DNA of 64,000 nt. Source: JAOAPG01 sp963791575 (GTDB lineage: Bacteria; Acidobacteriota; Terriglobia; Terriglobales; Acidobacteriaceae). This document shows positions 9,165 to 17,530 of the stretch, in pieces (the first letter of the stretch is position 1; each line of letters opens with the position of its first letter). Position numbers and translations under genes: made by a program. Under the pieces are notes generated by a model, which saw only the letters and a list, made by a program, of their open reading frames with translations, made no database searches and was not told the origin of the DNA. The stretch spans positions 62,001 to 126,000 of the forward strand of contig CAWBSY010000010.1 of the NCBI GenBank assembly GCA_963791575.1, in the 5' to 3' direction.

Positions 9165-10637
9165 TTACGGCACGATCACAATCGCGCCGCTCACCGCTCC
9201 TGTAGGATTCGGATCCGCCAAGGGGAAGCCAGAGAGAACCGAGAGCCTGCCGGTATTCTGATTTACTTTAAACCCAATGATGGCGTTTCCACCGCTGCAG
9301 TTTTTTCCCGAAGCTCCGGTACTGTAAACAAAACTTCCCGATGGATCAGAACGAAGAATGGGACTGCTTGCCGCTCCTCCCAAACACTTCGCTGTTTCCC
9401 CGACGAAACCTAATGTGCCAGTTCCCGCTTGTAGTGCATAAGTTGAGATAGTTTGCGCCCCGCCATTTGAAGCATAAAGAAACTTGCCGTTAGACAACAC
9501 CGTAATTGTGTCCGGATTGAATGCGACCATTGGATTGGTGCATGTGTAATTCGGGAAGGCTGACCCGGGAACCTGGGTGAGAGTTCCCGCGTTCGCAGCC
9601 ATGGCGTAACCGGAGATCGCGTTATCGAACGAATCGGCGGTATAGAGATGACCGCCGGCAACATCTTCCACTATGTCGGACGGAAAGCTTCCGCCGCATC
9701 CATTCGCGGCCGTGACCTGATAGGGGGATCCCGGCAATGGCGTGAGCGCTCCATTTACTTCATTAATAGAGAAAGCGTCAATGGAGCCATCGTAAGAATT
9801 ATCGGCAACATAAAGATATTTTCCAGTCGAATCGGCCAAAACAGATTGAGGATTGATCTGGGTGGAAAAAGGAGATCCGGGGACAGCTGTCAGCGAACCA
9901 TTTGCGTTGACCGAAAACGCCGCAATGCCATCGCCTGCAGCATCATTGTCGCGTGTTACATAAACAAATTTGCCAGATGGATGTACCGCCACCGCCGTAG
10001 CCGTGCGCCCAACTGCGTAAGGAGAACCGGGTGCTTGGGTTAAATAGCCATTCGAGCGATTGATAGCATATGCCGATACATCATTAGAACCAGAGTTTGC
10101 TACATAAAGATGAGTTCCGTTTGCGTCCGATGCCGCTCGGAATGGATTCGAGTGCGCTGGTACGACGGCTTGTCCCGTGGGAGCGACGGCTCCTGTGGCG
10201 CTGTTCATACTCCAACCGGAAATACCGTTCCCTTCCAATACATAAAGAAAGTGATTGTTGGCGGTTCGATTGGTGACGGTCACTGTAACCGGAGTTTTCC
10301 CGACACCACCGCAATTATCCCAAGCTTGTACTACGGTGTTATAGGTGCCGGGCGCGAGAGTGAGCGAGGTTTGGAGTTTGCTTGCATTCACCGTGTAAGC
10401 GTTCACGCCGGGAGCGGTATAGATACGCATAGCCGCAATTCCCTTACTGCAGGAAGAACTGCTGGCGCTCGCAGTAAAGGACACCGGGGAACCGCCTGAA
10501 CTTCCCGTCTTCGGGGCAACGACGGTTACGGTGGGACTTGCATAAGCTGTAAGCCCTAAGCAAATTGAAATGCCGAAATAGGTTGTGGTGTGGACGACGT
10601 GACGACGAAGAAAAGATGGACGGCGCGGAACCGACAT
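9165..10637 (-). CDS. Secreted lactonase-like seven-bladed beta-propeller protein
   Basis: 490 residues. An N-terminal hydrophobic segment (about 12-32, ending TAYASP) acts as signal peptide. An Ig-like strand-rich domain (about 33-125) is followed by repeated propeller blades with FLYVLEGNG, HLYVANSGSNDVSAY, FVYVTRDND and KYLYVADNS, each ending in LTQVPGS-like turns. This is the YVTN/6-phosphogluconolactonase-like fold that is heavily expanded in Acidobacteriota as secreted proteins of unknown ligand. Enzymatic lactonase activity is not supported, since I cannot point to metal ligands. It is monocistronic and ends at a clear terminator. Confidence 0.85.
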   Translation of the reverse strand: MSVPRRPSFLRRHVVHTTTYFGISICLGLTAYASPTVTVVAPKTGSSGGSPVSFTASASSSSCSKGIAAMRIYTAPGVNAYTVNASKLQTSLTLAPGTYNTVVQAWDNCGGVGKTPVTVTVTNRTANNHFLYVLEGNGISGWSMNSATGAVAPTGQAVVPAHSNPFRAASDANGTHLYVANSGSNDVSAYAINRSNGYLTQAPGSPYAVGRTATAVAVHPSGKFVYVTRDNDAAGDGIAAFSVNANGSLTAVPGSPFSTQINPQSVLADSTGKYLYVADNSYDGSIDAFSINEVNGALTPLPGSPYQVTAANGCGGSFPSDIVEDVAGGHLYTADSFDNAISGYAMAANAGTLTQVPGSAFPNYTCTNPMVAFNPDTITVLSNGKFLYASNGGAQTISTYALQAGTGTLGFVGETAKCLGGAASSPILRSDPSGSFVYSTGASGKNCSGGNAIIGFKVNQNTGRLSVLSGFPLADPNPTGAVSGAIVIVP

Positions 10638-10835
10638 CTGGAAAAGCCTCCCCCAATTGGCAGCTTGGGCTGCTGAACTTCAATAGATTCAGCATCTGCT
10701 CACCTTGCAAAAACAACAATCAGGAGAAGACAGGACAAGTTCTACGGATGACTTGGTAGATGGGACTTAATTCGTTAAAGGAAGTTTAACGATGCTCTAG
10801 CGATGTAAACAGTCCTTAACCTAAGGTCGGAGGGG

Positions 10836-10894
10836 CGAGGGAGACTATTGTCATTTGCGATGACAGTTCTCTTTGACTATTAGAGTCTCCCTCG
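10836..10894. repeat. Two-tier inverted repeat (nested hairpins)
   Basis: Outer arms CGAGGGAGACT (10836-10846) and its complement (10884-10894) are perfect over 11 bp. An inner 6-bp hairpin TGTCAT/ATGACA lies between them. It sits 40 bp past the stop of the BON gene and has no T tract, so it could be a structured 3' UTR, a cruciform or a REP-like element. Confidence 0.5.
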
Positions 10895-10935
10895 TTAAAT
10901 CGTGTTACCTGAGTGGCCTTTGCCACCAGGATCTA

Positions 10936-11511
10936 TTAGCTGTTATCGACTTGCAGGTCGTTCGTAACCGAGAACACTCCCGGGACCTGCTTCGCTTGCA
11001 TTTCCGCGATTTGCTTATCCATCTGTCTTGCCACCGCGCCTTCGAGAGTGACATGGCCATTGTTCACAATGATGTGAATGGTTGGAACAGCCCGTAACCC
11101 GTATTCACTCAAAGCTGAATTGCCATAAATAGCGCGGTATGTGTCCCGCCGAATGCGATCGTCGTTAGGCGATAGCGGCAGCACTTGGATCTGGTTGTCG
11201 ACACGTTCGACACCTTCAATGTGTTTGACGGCGTTCTCAGCATCCGACTTGGTGGTAGGCCGGACGACTTGTCCTAACAGTGTTACGGTTCCGTCCGGAG
11301 AAACCTTATAGGCAAGATTGTCGAATACACCGTAATAAGGAAGCAAAACCAGCTCGTGATGAACCTCTTTGGAAATGCGTTCCAAGCCACGTTCACTCAG
11401 CTGACCATTCTGAAGCTGACCGTTCTGAGTAGACGGCACCGTTCCGGACGTTTGTTGTGAGATGGCAGGAAAGGACGCTAAAACCAGCAGCAGAGGGAGA
11501 ATAATCTTCAC
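10936..11511 (-). CDS. Periplasmic BON-domain protein
   Basis: 191 residues from a GTG start with AGGAG eight bases upstream. Signal peptide 1-19 (LVLASFPAISQ). Two BON domains: one about 45-115 (DGTVTLLGQVVRPTTKSDAE, VERVDNQIQVLPLS) and one about 118-190 (HIIVNNGHVTLEGAVARQMDK, ending SVTNDLQVDNS). BON domains (OsmY/Nodulation) bind phospholipid or peptidoglycan-associated surfaces and appear in envelope-stress proteins. It stands alone. Family certain, specific role unknown. Confidence 0.88.
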   Translation of the reverse strand: MKIILPLLLVLASFPAISQQTSGTVPSTQNGQLQNGQLSERGLERISKEVHHELVLLPYYGVFDNLAYKVSPDGTVTLLGQVVRPTTKSDAENAVKHIEGVERVDNQIQVLPLSPNDDRIRRDTYRAIYGNSALSEYGLRAVPTIHIIVNNGHVTLEGAVARQMDKQIAEMQAKQVPGVFSVTNDLQVDNS

Positions 11512-11825
11512 TTTCGTTCTCCTAAATGAAATAGCCGATTCAGTAGGCCATGATCTAACTAAGTTAGTAGACGGCTAGCGGACGAAGGTGACAATACTGT
11601 CTTCCCCCTACAACTGACAGATAGTAGCCTTATGATTTTAAGGACACTAAGGAGAGCCAGAAGACCTGCTTCGAGATGGGGTAATTGAAATCGAACTCGA
11701 TGACTCTGACCCGTCACTTGGAAGAGCCTTCCGGTACCGAACACGAGGCAGGAGCTTCAGGCCGTTCCAGACCAACGAGAACACAACGCTGCACGAGCCA
11801 CCTCGGCCCCATCAGAAGAAAAATT
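11512..11825. other. Intergenic stretch, no feature recognised
   Basis: 314 bp between the BON gene start and the stop of lepB. I see no convincing gene, promoter or terminator, only a small ACTAA/TTAGT palindrome near 11557-11567. Confidence 0.4.
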
Positions 11826-12608
11826 TCACCGCACCACCCGAAGGGTCCGCTGCCACCGCGTTTCATCAAAGAAGTGAATGACAGTATGAGCTAGAAATCC
11901 GACACGATCCTCGACTGAGGTTTTCGTGTACTGGTCGTCCTTGGTTTCAAAAGACCAGTAGATGAACATGGGGCTTCCAATCACATTTTGCTGGGGAATG
12001 AATCCCCAGTAACGGCTATCAAGACTCACGCCCCGGTGATCCCCCATGCCGAAATACGCGTTTGGTGGGACCACAATGTCCTCTCCCTGAATATGGGACG
12101 GCAGTTCCGCTCTCCAGATGTTGTAGATGTTGGGATCCCACTCAGGCGCTGCCATCGCCGGGAAATTGTTTCGGTAGTAGTCACTGGCATCGTCTCGGTC
12201 ATGAAGTACATAGCGCTCGTCAAGTTTCTCTCCGTTCCGATAGACCACGCCATCGCGTAAATGGATCCGGTCTCCCGGAACACCAATAATTCTCTTCACC
12301 ACATAAAGTCCCGGCGTCTGCGGCGATAGAAACACCACAATGTCTCCGCGACGAATTTGGCTATAGGGTAGCAGCGGCCCCAGCAAGGAACTTTTCGGAG
12401 CAAGCTGGATGCGGTTTACCAATACGTGGTCACCAATCAGCAGCGTGTTTTCCATCGAGCTGGAAGGAATCGCAAATGCCTGCACGACAAAGGTGATGAT
12501 GAACAACCCCGTCGCCAACACTGCCGCCAGCGAGGCCAGGAACTCGACTGGAGTTTCCTTCGGCTTCTTTTCCACGACGTTTTCCGCTTTGCTATTTTTT
12601 TTCGCCAT
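11826..12608 (-). CDS. lepB: Signal peptidase I
   Basis: Type I leader peptidase, which cleaves Sec and Tat signal peptides at the outer face of the inner membrane. Using the ATG at 12608 (MAKKNSKAEN; GGAG six bases upstream), the protein has 260 residues. A longer frame from 12629 lacks a ribosome site. Membrane anchor about 22-46, then the catalytic serine in IPSSSMENTLL (Ser51) and the general-base lysine in YVVKRIIGVPGD (Lys105). The C-terminal family box is YFGMGDHRGVSLDSRYWG. All S26A boxes are present. Upstream 12609-13012 is non-coding, so it is probably transcribed alone. Confidence 0.95.
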   Translation of the reverse strand: MAKKNSKAENVVEKKPKETPVEFLASLAAVLATGLFIITFVVQAFAIPSSSMENTLLIGDHVLVNRIQLAPKSSLLGPLLPYSQIRRGDIVVFLSPQTPGLYVVKRIIGVPGDRIHLRDGVVYRNGEKLDERYVLHDRDDASDYYRNNFPAMAAPEWDPNIYNIWRAELPSHIQGEDIVVPPNAYFGMGDHRGVSLDSRYWGFIPQQNVIGSPMFIYWSFETKDDQYTKTSVEDRVGFLAHTVIHFFDETRWQRTLRVVR

Positions 12609-13012
12609 GTTTGCTCCATACCAATTCAAAATAAAGTGTTCCGAAAACCAAGGATGAATGATTTTCGCTAACGGTATCTCGCCAATGATAATTCAGCTCG
12701 CCCCCAAATAGCGCATCGGAAATGGTTCTAGGACTGTCGATGCGATCTGGGTTTACACGCCATCGGAGGTGCGTTGTTTTTGTTCCGCGCGATCGCTGCG
12801 ATCTGTCTGCCTCTCTACGGGAACAACCATCGCGATCCGGATTTTCCAGTGAAACTATTCTCCTGCGGTTTCGGAATGTGGGCATTACTGGCAGGAGTGG
12901 TGGTTACGGCAAACTGTGTCAGCGGCGAATCCGTAGACGGACGTCCGGGCAAATCTCTTGGAACTCCGTTAGTGAATGAAATGGCGATTTTTCGTCAAAA
13001 TACTGCTCCGGA
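12609..13012. other. Intergenic stretch, no convincing gene
   Basis: About 400 bp. Several chance frames cross it on both strands, but none has a family-like sequence or a good ribosome site. It should contain the lepB promoter; no clear -35/-10 pair was found. Confidence 0.4.
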
Positions 13013-13474
13013 CTATTTTTCAGCGCTTCGGTGCGCTAGCTCTTCACACTTCGGAGCGGACACGGGCGTTCTCGAAGAGACCTGCGGGTCGAAGTCGAAT
13101 TCCACGCTGAGTGGCATCGGCTTCGGACGTTTTCGGAATCGGAATCGCTCCAATGCAAAAACAGCCGCCTCGTCCAGTCCATAGCCAAGAGAGCCGACTA
13201 CTTTGATGTTGTTAGCGCAACCGTCTGTTCCGATCTTCGCAGTGAGGCGTACCGTTCCTTTGATGTTCTCCTTCGCAGCATCATCGGTGTACTGCGGGTC
13301 GGCCTCGTAGCAAATACGCGATTGCACATCCCGTTTCGAGCAATCTTTGCCATTTTTCCCAATACAAACACCATTGTTGATGATCGTGCGAGACAGGCAA
13401 TCTGACTGCTCTTGCGCCGTTGCAACTATCCACAAGAAGCTTATTGCGAGCGACAGGGCAACAGTTCGTCTCAT
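13013..13474 (-). CDS. Secreted protein with TonB C-terminal-like domain
   Basis: 153 residues: signal peptide 1-21 (LSLAISFLWIVATAQ), a Cys-rich segment (four cysteines between about 25 and 54) and a TonB_C-like fold from about 60 to 130 (ENIKGTVRLTAKIGTDGCAN, LDEAAVFALERFRFRKR). Stand-alone TonB_C domains without the transmembrane energiser region are common in Acidobacteriota. They may be periplasmic adaptor or assembly proteins and not energy transducers. No ExbB/ExbD neighbours are present. Confidence 0.75.
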   Translation of the reverse strand: MRRTVALSLAISFLWIVATAQEQSDCLSRTIINNGVCIGKNGKDCSKRDVQSRICYEADPQYTDDAAKENIKGTVRLTAKIGTDGCANNIKVVGSLGYGLDEAAVFALERFRFRKRPKPMPLSVEFDFDPQVSSRTPVSAPKCEELAHRSAEK

Positions 13475-13566
13475 CTAGACTCGTGGCAGTTGGTTGGGCA
13501 ACTGTCGTAATCAGGCGACTACATCAACTACACAATGGCCATTGTCACAAACAGCCATATTTCTTC

Positions 13567-13968
13567 CTAGCCGATTGCCGCAGACGGCTGACCAGACCGG
13601 CGCCTGGCTAGCAGCAGACCAATCCAGCAGCTCACGGGCCAAGTGAGTAGCCATGACAACCAATACCAGTGCGGCCACCCCTTGCTCCAGTTGGGAATAA
13701 TCGCGCCGATGCCCATCGCTTCCCCCACTATAAAAAACCAAAGCACATGCCGCGCAGCGTGGCTTGGTGCGAACCGGGCGCAGAGCCAGGCACACAGGAT
13801 CGAGATGACGACGAAGAACGCCGTGCTCGCCATGAGAGCGGTATCGGAGGGGACGCGGCCCTTGACGAAATCGCCCGGGAACAGGCGCGAAAGCAATGGG
13901 TCGCTCGCCAGGACAAGAACAACCGACAGAAGGTAACTGCCAACAACCACGCCAATGGATTTCAGCAT
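13567..13968 (-). CDS. Small four-helix membrane protein, unknown function
   Basis: 133 residues with four predicted membrane helices: 1-22, about 45-66, 74-92 and 98-120. It ends in a basic tail (LLLARRRSGQPSAAIG). I do not recognise the family. A second, truncated copy of its last ~18 codons lies at 16195-16250, and both lie next to copies of the same intergenic repeat, so this gene and its flanks have been duplicated within about 3 kb. Confidence 0.65.
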   Translation of the reverse strand: MLKSIGVVVGSYLLSVVLVLASDPLLSRLFPGDFVKGRVPSDTALMASTAFFVVISILCAWLCARFAPSHAARHVLWFFIVGEAMGIGAIIPNWSKGWPHWYWLSWLLTWPVSCWIGLLLARRRSGQPSAAIG

Positions 13969-14009
13969 CGGTTACACCTCCAGGCAGGGGCGGTCGATAG
14001 ACTCTGATT

Positions 14010-14100
14010 AAACAACCGCGCTGTGGAATTTAGCATAGTTGCCGTCAACAGGCGATTACACGCAGAACTGGATTGTTGGTGTAACGACGATTTATCGCCA
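14010..14100. repeat. Interspersed repeat, copy 1 (CTGTGGAAT...GGATTGTTGGTG family)
   Basis: About 90 bp containing CGCTGTGGAATTTAGCA, AGGCGATTACA and GGATTGTTGGTGTAACGACG. It is ~75% identical to 17219-17310 and partly to 16258-16305. A diverged piece may lie at 13500-13545. All are intergenic. Confidence 0.6.
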
Positions 14101-14188
14101 ACCACGCCGATTCCACCATAAACTGCGCGACAAGTGGTGTAGAATCCGCCCGGAGTCAAAAGCTGCAACGAAAGATGAGGAGGAGAGC

Positions 14189-14632
14189 ATGAAAAAAACA
14201 CTGCTAACTTTTGGAGTAGCGACGACATTGATGATTGCGTGGTCCATCGGACGAGTCCAGGGACAGCAAGATCGGTCCAAGGGAAAAGTGATCTTCGTCT
14301 CCGCTGATCAGGCTAATTTTCGCGACATGGGCAACGGGGTCTCCATGGCCGCAATCTGGGGTGATGCGGATAAGGGACCGCACGCAACATTCACCAAGTT
14401 CGCGCCGGGATTCGATGCCGGGATGCACACACACACTAACGATGTTTGGATAGTTGTTGTGAAGGGAGCCTATCTGTACAAGGATGAAGCCGGCGACAAG
14501 CGTGTTGGGCCAGGCAGTTTCTTGCGAGTCCCCGGTGGATGGAAGCATTGGAGCGGGGGCGATCCGAAAGAGGGAGCGCTCTTCTATGAAGAATCGTCCG
14601 GTAAGTTCGATTCGGTCCCTGCGAAGAAGTAG
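14189..14632 (+). CDS. Periplasmic cupin-domain protein
   Basis: 147 residues from ATG 14189, chosen because AGGAGGAG lies five bases upstream and a signal peptide follows directly (KKTLLTFGVATTLMIAWSIG, cleavage near residue 26). The body is a single cupin: GFDAGMHTHTNDVWIVVVKG provides the first metal motif with paired histidines, and GPGSFLRVPGGWKHWSG provides the second. It resembles ChrR-like or DUF4437-like small cupins. A metal-binding enzyme or sensor is likely; substrate unknown. Not part of an obvious operon. Confidence 0.82.
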   Translation: MKKTLLTFGVATTLMIAWSIGRVQGQQDRSKGKVIFVSADQANFRDMGNGVSMAAIWGDADKGPHATFTKFAPGFDAGMHTHTNDVWIVVVKGAYLYKDEAGDKRVGPGSFLRVPGGWKHWSGGDPKEGALFYEESSGKFDSVPAKK

Positions 14633-14827
14633 GAGGCAATTTCATTCCCCACCTTTCGTCGAAACCGGCGCGAGGTGGGGGCATTCGACCTCGAGCGTGG
14701 GACCAGACGTTGTCGTTGAATCATCACGGTCGTCAACGGCGTTTACGCCCGCGATTCGGTCAAGAGTAAATAACGAGTTAGCCTCGCCATGTGAATCAGC
14801 GTGGAGTTCTGGCTGAGGAAGCAAACG

Positions 14828-15319
14828 ATGCGAAAGGGCGAGCTAACGGTGATTGCAGCAATGCTACTCGTGAACCCAAATGTGTACGCACAGGCGACGA
14901 AACCATTTGCGCTACTGCCTGAAAATGCAGCTCACAAGGTTTCGCGTCTTTGTTCAAGAGAAGGCTTGCCACATGTGGACGGAAGCTGGCATCCGACTAA
15001 ACTCGAAATCAAACGACTTGAAGCGCGGCTGGTAAATATTTCGCGATTGCGGAGCAAGGACGCAGCGATTCAGATTAGCCAACCCGATCAATACTACCGA
15101 CAGTACGTTGCTGTTGTGGTTCGAGGACAGAAACGGATATATGTGAATGCATTTTTGGATAGACCTCCATCCTCTTGGCATAAGCGAATCTTTGATATTT
15201 GCGATAGCGGGCCGTCAGGATGGGGTGTGTTGTACGAACCGGCGAACGGCAATTTCTCAGACTTGCGAACGAACGCCATGCTTCTAGCCCCTCCGCCACC
15301 TCCCGTCAGCGCCAAATAA
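14828..15319 (+). CDS. Secreted hypothetical protein
   Basis: 163 residues from ATG 14828, with GAGGA eight bases upstream and an immediate signal peptide (MRKGELTVIAAMLLVNPNVYAQA). The mature part is alpha/beta with several aromatic pairs (YYRQYVAVVVRGQKRIYVNA) and ends in a proline-rich tail. I do not recognise a family. It reads as a real coding sequence because of its ribosome site, export signal and uninterrupted frame. Confidence 0.65.
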   Translation: MRKGELTVIAAMLLVNPNVYAQATKPFALLPENAAHKVSRLCSREGLPHVDGSWHPTKLEIKRLEARLVNISRLRSKDAAIQISQPDQYYRQYVAVVVRGQKRIYVNAFLDRPPSSWHKRIFDICDSGPSGWGVLYEPANGNFSDLRTNAMLLAPPPPPVSAK

Positions 15320-15370
15320 CAGGCGTTTACAGTAATTGAATTTCTAACGGAAATTGCATGCCCCAAGAAC

Positions 15371-15889
15371 TCAGTTTCGTACCTCATAAACCAACGCCAC
15401 AATTCCCGAGCGGTAGACCTTATGCCCTGACAGCTTCAACTTGGTTTGCTGTGCAGGAGGCGGCAGAAGCGGAACGCCTCCGCCCAACAACACCGGCATG
15501 ATACTCACCTCAACCGTGTCTACCTGACCCATTTCCAGCAGAGTACGAAAGAGTTCGCCGCCGCCAAACAGCCAAATATCTTTTCCACCCTGGGCACGCA
15601 ATGCCTGTATCTGCTCTCCGTTCAACTCGGAGATAATGGTTATGTTCGGGTGGTCTGAAGACCGCAGAGTGCGAGATACGATGACCATCTTCATTCCCTG
15701 AAAGGCGGCCTCACCTAGTCTCGACAGCGCAGCTTCGTAAGTGCGACGGCCCATGAGCCCGGTATCAAACTGCGCCCAGAGTTCACCGAAATTCACCTCC
15801 GGGTCCATGACAATCCAGTCAGCCTCGCCGTTCGGCCCGGCGATATAACCGTCTAGACTCATCGCGACGTGATAGCGAATTCTTCTCAT
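15371..15889 (-). CDS. Dihydrofolate reductase family protein (RibD C-terminal type)
   Basis: 172 residues matching the YwjB/YyaP-like RibD_C family: N-terminal MRRIRYHVAMSLDGYIAGPN, a central LMGRRTYE, IVSRTL near residue 75, and DIWLFGGGELFRTLLE (the NADPH-binding glycine turn) followed by IMPVLLGGGVPLL. This fold reduces pterin- or pyrimidine-like substrates with NADPH. Small stand-alone members are mostly uncharacterised and are not the housekeeping FolA. Monocistronic. Confidence 0.87.
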   Translation of the reverse strand: MRRIRYHVAMSLDGYIAGPNGEADWIVMDPEVNFGELWAQFDTGLMGRRTYEAALSRLGEAAFQGMKMVIVSRTLRSSDHPNITIISELNGEQIQALRAQGGKDIWLFGGGELFRTLLEMGQVDTVEVSIMPVLLGGGVPLLPPPAQQTKLKLSGHKVYRSGIVALVYEVRN

Positions 15890-16006
15890 AAGCTAGGTGC
15901 TCATCATTACTCATTAAGAAGTCGGCGCACTACGGCTCTTTGCGCATGTCGAAGACCATTATGATATCGCCTTCCTTGTTCTTGAAAATAACAGCTAACG
16001 CTTACG

Positions 16007-16080
16007 TGGAAGAGCGGCCCTTCAGGGCTCCGATAAGATCAGACCAAAACAACGCGGCGCTGATAGCGCCGCTCTTCCGA
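16007..16080. repeat. GAAGAGCGGC palindromic repeat, copy A
   Basis: Begins TGGAAGAGCGGCCC (16007-16020) and ends GCGCCGCTCTTCC (16066-16078), giving terminal inverted repeats. The right half forms GCGGCGC/GCGCCGC. It is homologous to 18867-18937. The block 15890-16333 otherwise holds only the two fragments listed next. Confidence 0.65.
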
Positions 16081-16194
16081 GCTAATGATGCTATAGAGTC
16101 GCGTTATCCCACATCAGTACAGTTAGCGAAATCCTCACCAGCGTAGCTGATTCATCCTCTGCTCTCAGGATGCTTTCGGAGACAATCTCCTACT

Positions 16195-16250
16195 AGCTAA
16201 TTGCCGCGAACGGCTCCGACCGACGCCTAGTTAGCAGCAGGCCAATCCAG
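16195..16250 (-). pseudogene. C-terminal fragment of the four-helix membrane gene
   Basis: On the minus strand this encodes NWIGLLLTRRRSEPFAAIS, nearly the same as the last residues of the intact gene at 13567-13968 (CWIGLLLARRRSGQPSAAIG). The rest of the gene is absent upstream, where repeat sequence takes over at 16258. A remnant of a duplication. Confidence 0.6.
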
Positions 16251-16257
16251 TTTGTCA

Positions 16258-16305
16258 TGAACAGGCGATTACATTAAAAACTGGATTGTGTGTAGAGGCG
16301 ATGCT
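16258..16305. repeat. Interspersed repeat, partial copy 2
   Basis: Carries AACAGGCGATTACA followed by AAAACTGGATTGTG, matching the central part of 14010-14100 and 17219-17310. Confidence 0.55.
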
Positions 16306-16333
16306 TAAAGAAATTTCCGGGATTCCGGTTGGC

Positions 16334-17062
16334 TCATTGTGACATTACGGACGAAAGCAAAATGTTCGCGACTTCGCCGGGGCGTTCAACATGGCAATCA
16401 TGGCCAGTGTTCAGGTCAGTAACCTCCCAGCCCGAAACACGAGCTTTCGCGGCAAACGGTGCGAAGAATGGCTTCGCCGGATATTCTTCCGCAACGCTGG
16501 CAACAAAGGAGGCTGGAATGCCCGCCTTCCGATTGGCCGGAAGACTGAGGGGCTCCTCAAAACAGCGCAGATTGAAATCACACAGCCTCGCGCGTACGAA
16601 ATCACGTGCCTCGCCCGGCTTCAGGCCCCAGAGATCGAGTTGGCCTTCCCCGCCCGGTAACCGCCAGCCGTTTCCATGGTCCCGTGCGACATCGCGAAAA
16701 TAGGTGCTTATTTCAGGCGGAAGCAAGTCCAGTACACTTTGTCCATCTTCCGGAATAAACGCATCCAGGAAAACCAATCGCTGCACTTGAGTCGGGTTTG
16801 TCTCTGCCACACCGCTGATGATCATGCCTGCGTAACTGTGGCCGACAAGGATGACTCGATCCGGAAACTTCGCTAACTCAACCGAAACATCTTTTATATG
16901 TTGCCGCAGCGTGACGTCGGGAGAGAGACGGCTTTGGTCTGTGCCAAGGCCGCTGAGGACCGGTGTTATTACCCTATGCCCGTGCTGTTCCAGCAAGGGG
17001 ACCAACAGGTCCCACGTACCATTTGACTGCCAGGCGCCGTGTACGAGGACAAATGTCGACAT
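16334..17062 (-). CDS. Alpha/beta hydrolase, EstC/salicylate-esterase-like
   Basis: 242 residues. N-terminal FVLVHGAWQSNGTWDLL holds the oxyanion-hole HGxW typical of the EstC/methylesterase group. The nucleophile is Ser76 in GHSYAGM and the catalytic histidine is His221 in NTGHDCH. The acid is probably the Asp in LVFLDAFIPEDG or nearby. Members hydrolyse small carboxyl esters; substrate unknown. It is flanked on both sides by copies of the same intergenic repeat (16258-16305 and 17219-17310). Confidence 0.85.
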   Translation of the reverse strand: MSTFVLVHGAWQSNGTWDLLVPLLEQHGHRVITPVLSGLGTDQSRLSPDVTLRQHIKDVSVELAKFPDRVILVGHSYAGMIISGVAETNPTQVQRLVFLDAFIPEDGQSVLDLLPPEISTYFRDVARDHGNGWRLPGGEGQLDLWGLKPGEARDFVRARLCDFNLRCFEEPLSLPANRKAGIPASFVASVAEEYPAKPFFAPFAAKARVSGWEVTDLNTGHDCHVERPGEVANILLSSVMSQ

Positions 17063-17218
17063 TAGGGGAGAATCGCTCCGATCACAAGAGTATTTCTTCT
17101 TTGCCTCGCTGCGAACATTGAGAACCGCAAGGCTGCTGCGACATCGCGAAACTTCTGTCGGTATGCATTAAAACTTAACCCAGAAACACGGCATTGAAAA
17201 CACCGCTGTCCGTCCTGT

Positions 17219-17310
17219 CTAACCACTGCGCTGTGGAATGTAGCACAATTGTCGTTTTAAGAGCGACTGCACTAAAAACCGATTGTTAGTGTAATGGCGA
17301 TGTTTCGCCA
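17219..17310. repeat. Interspersed repeat, copy 3
   Basis: About 92 bp with TGCGCTGTGGAATGTAGCA, GAGCGACTGCA and GATTGTTAGTGTAATGGCGA, ~75% identical to 14010-14100. The remainder of 17063-17530 shows no supported gene. Confidence 0.6.
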
Positions 17311-17530
17311 GTTGAACTGGGAACCGAAGCCGTTCTTAATCTTCGTAGCCGCTGGTGTCTCACCGTACGGGTTTCTTGGTTCTCAGTTCGAATCACTTTT
17401 GCTGCGATGTTGACTCTCCACATCAACAGCTGTGACAAAACGCTTCCCCTACGCTTGTTATTGGCAAGCCCGATTACATGCCCCGCTTTAACAGGCCGCA
17501 ATTGTTCCAGCTCTTTAGACAAATGTTAAA

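Noticed and set aside
12774..13184. Plus-strand frame overlapping the TonB-domain gene
   Set aside because: It is antisense to a well supported secreted protein and lacks a ribosome site; a chance shadow.
17286..17522. 78-codon minus-strand frame before the GloVer gene
   Set aside because: It overlaps an interspersed repeat and has no recognisable family or ribosome site.
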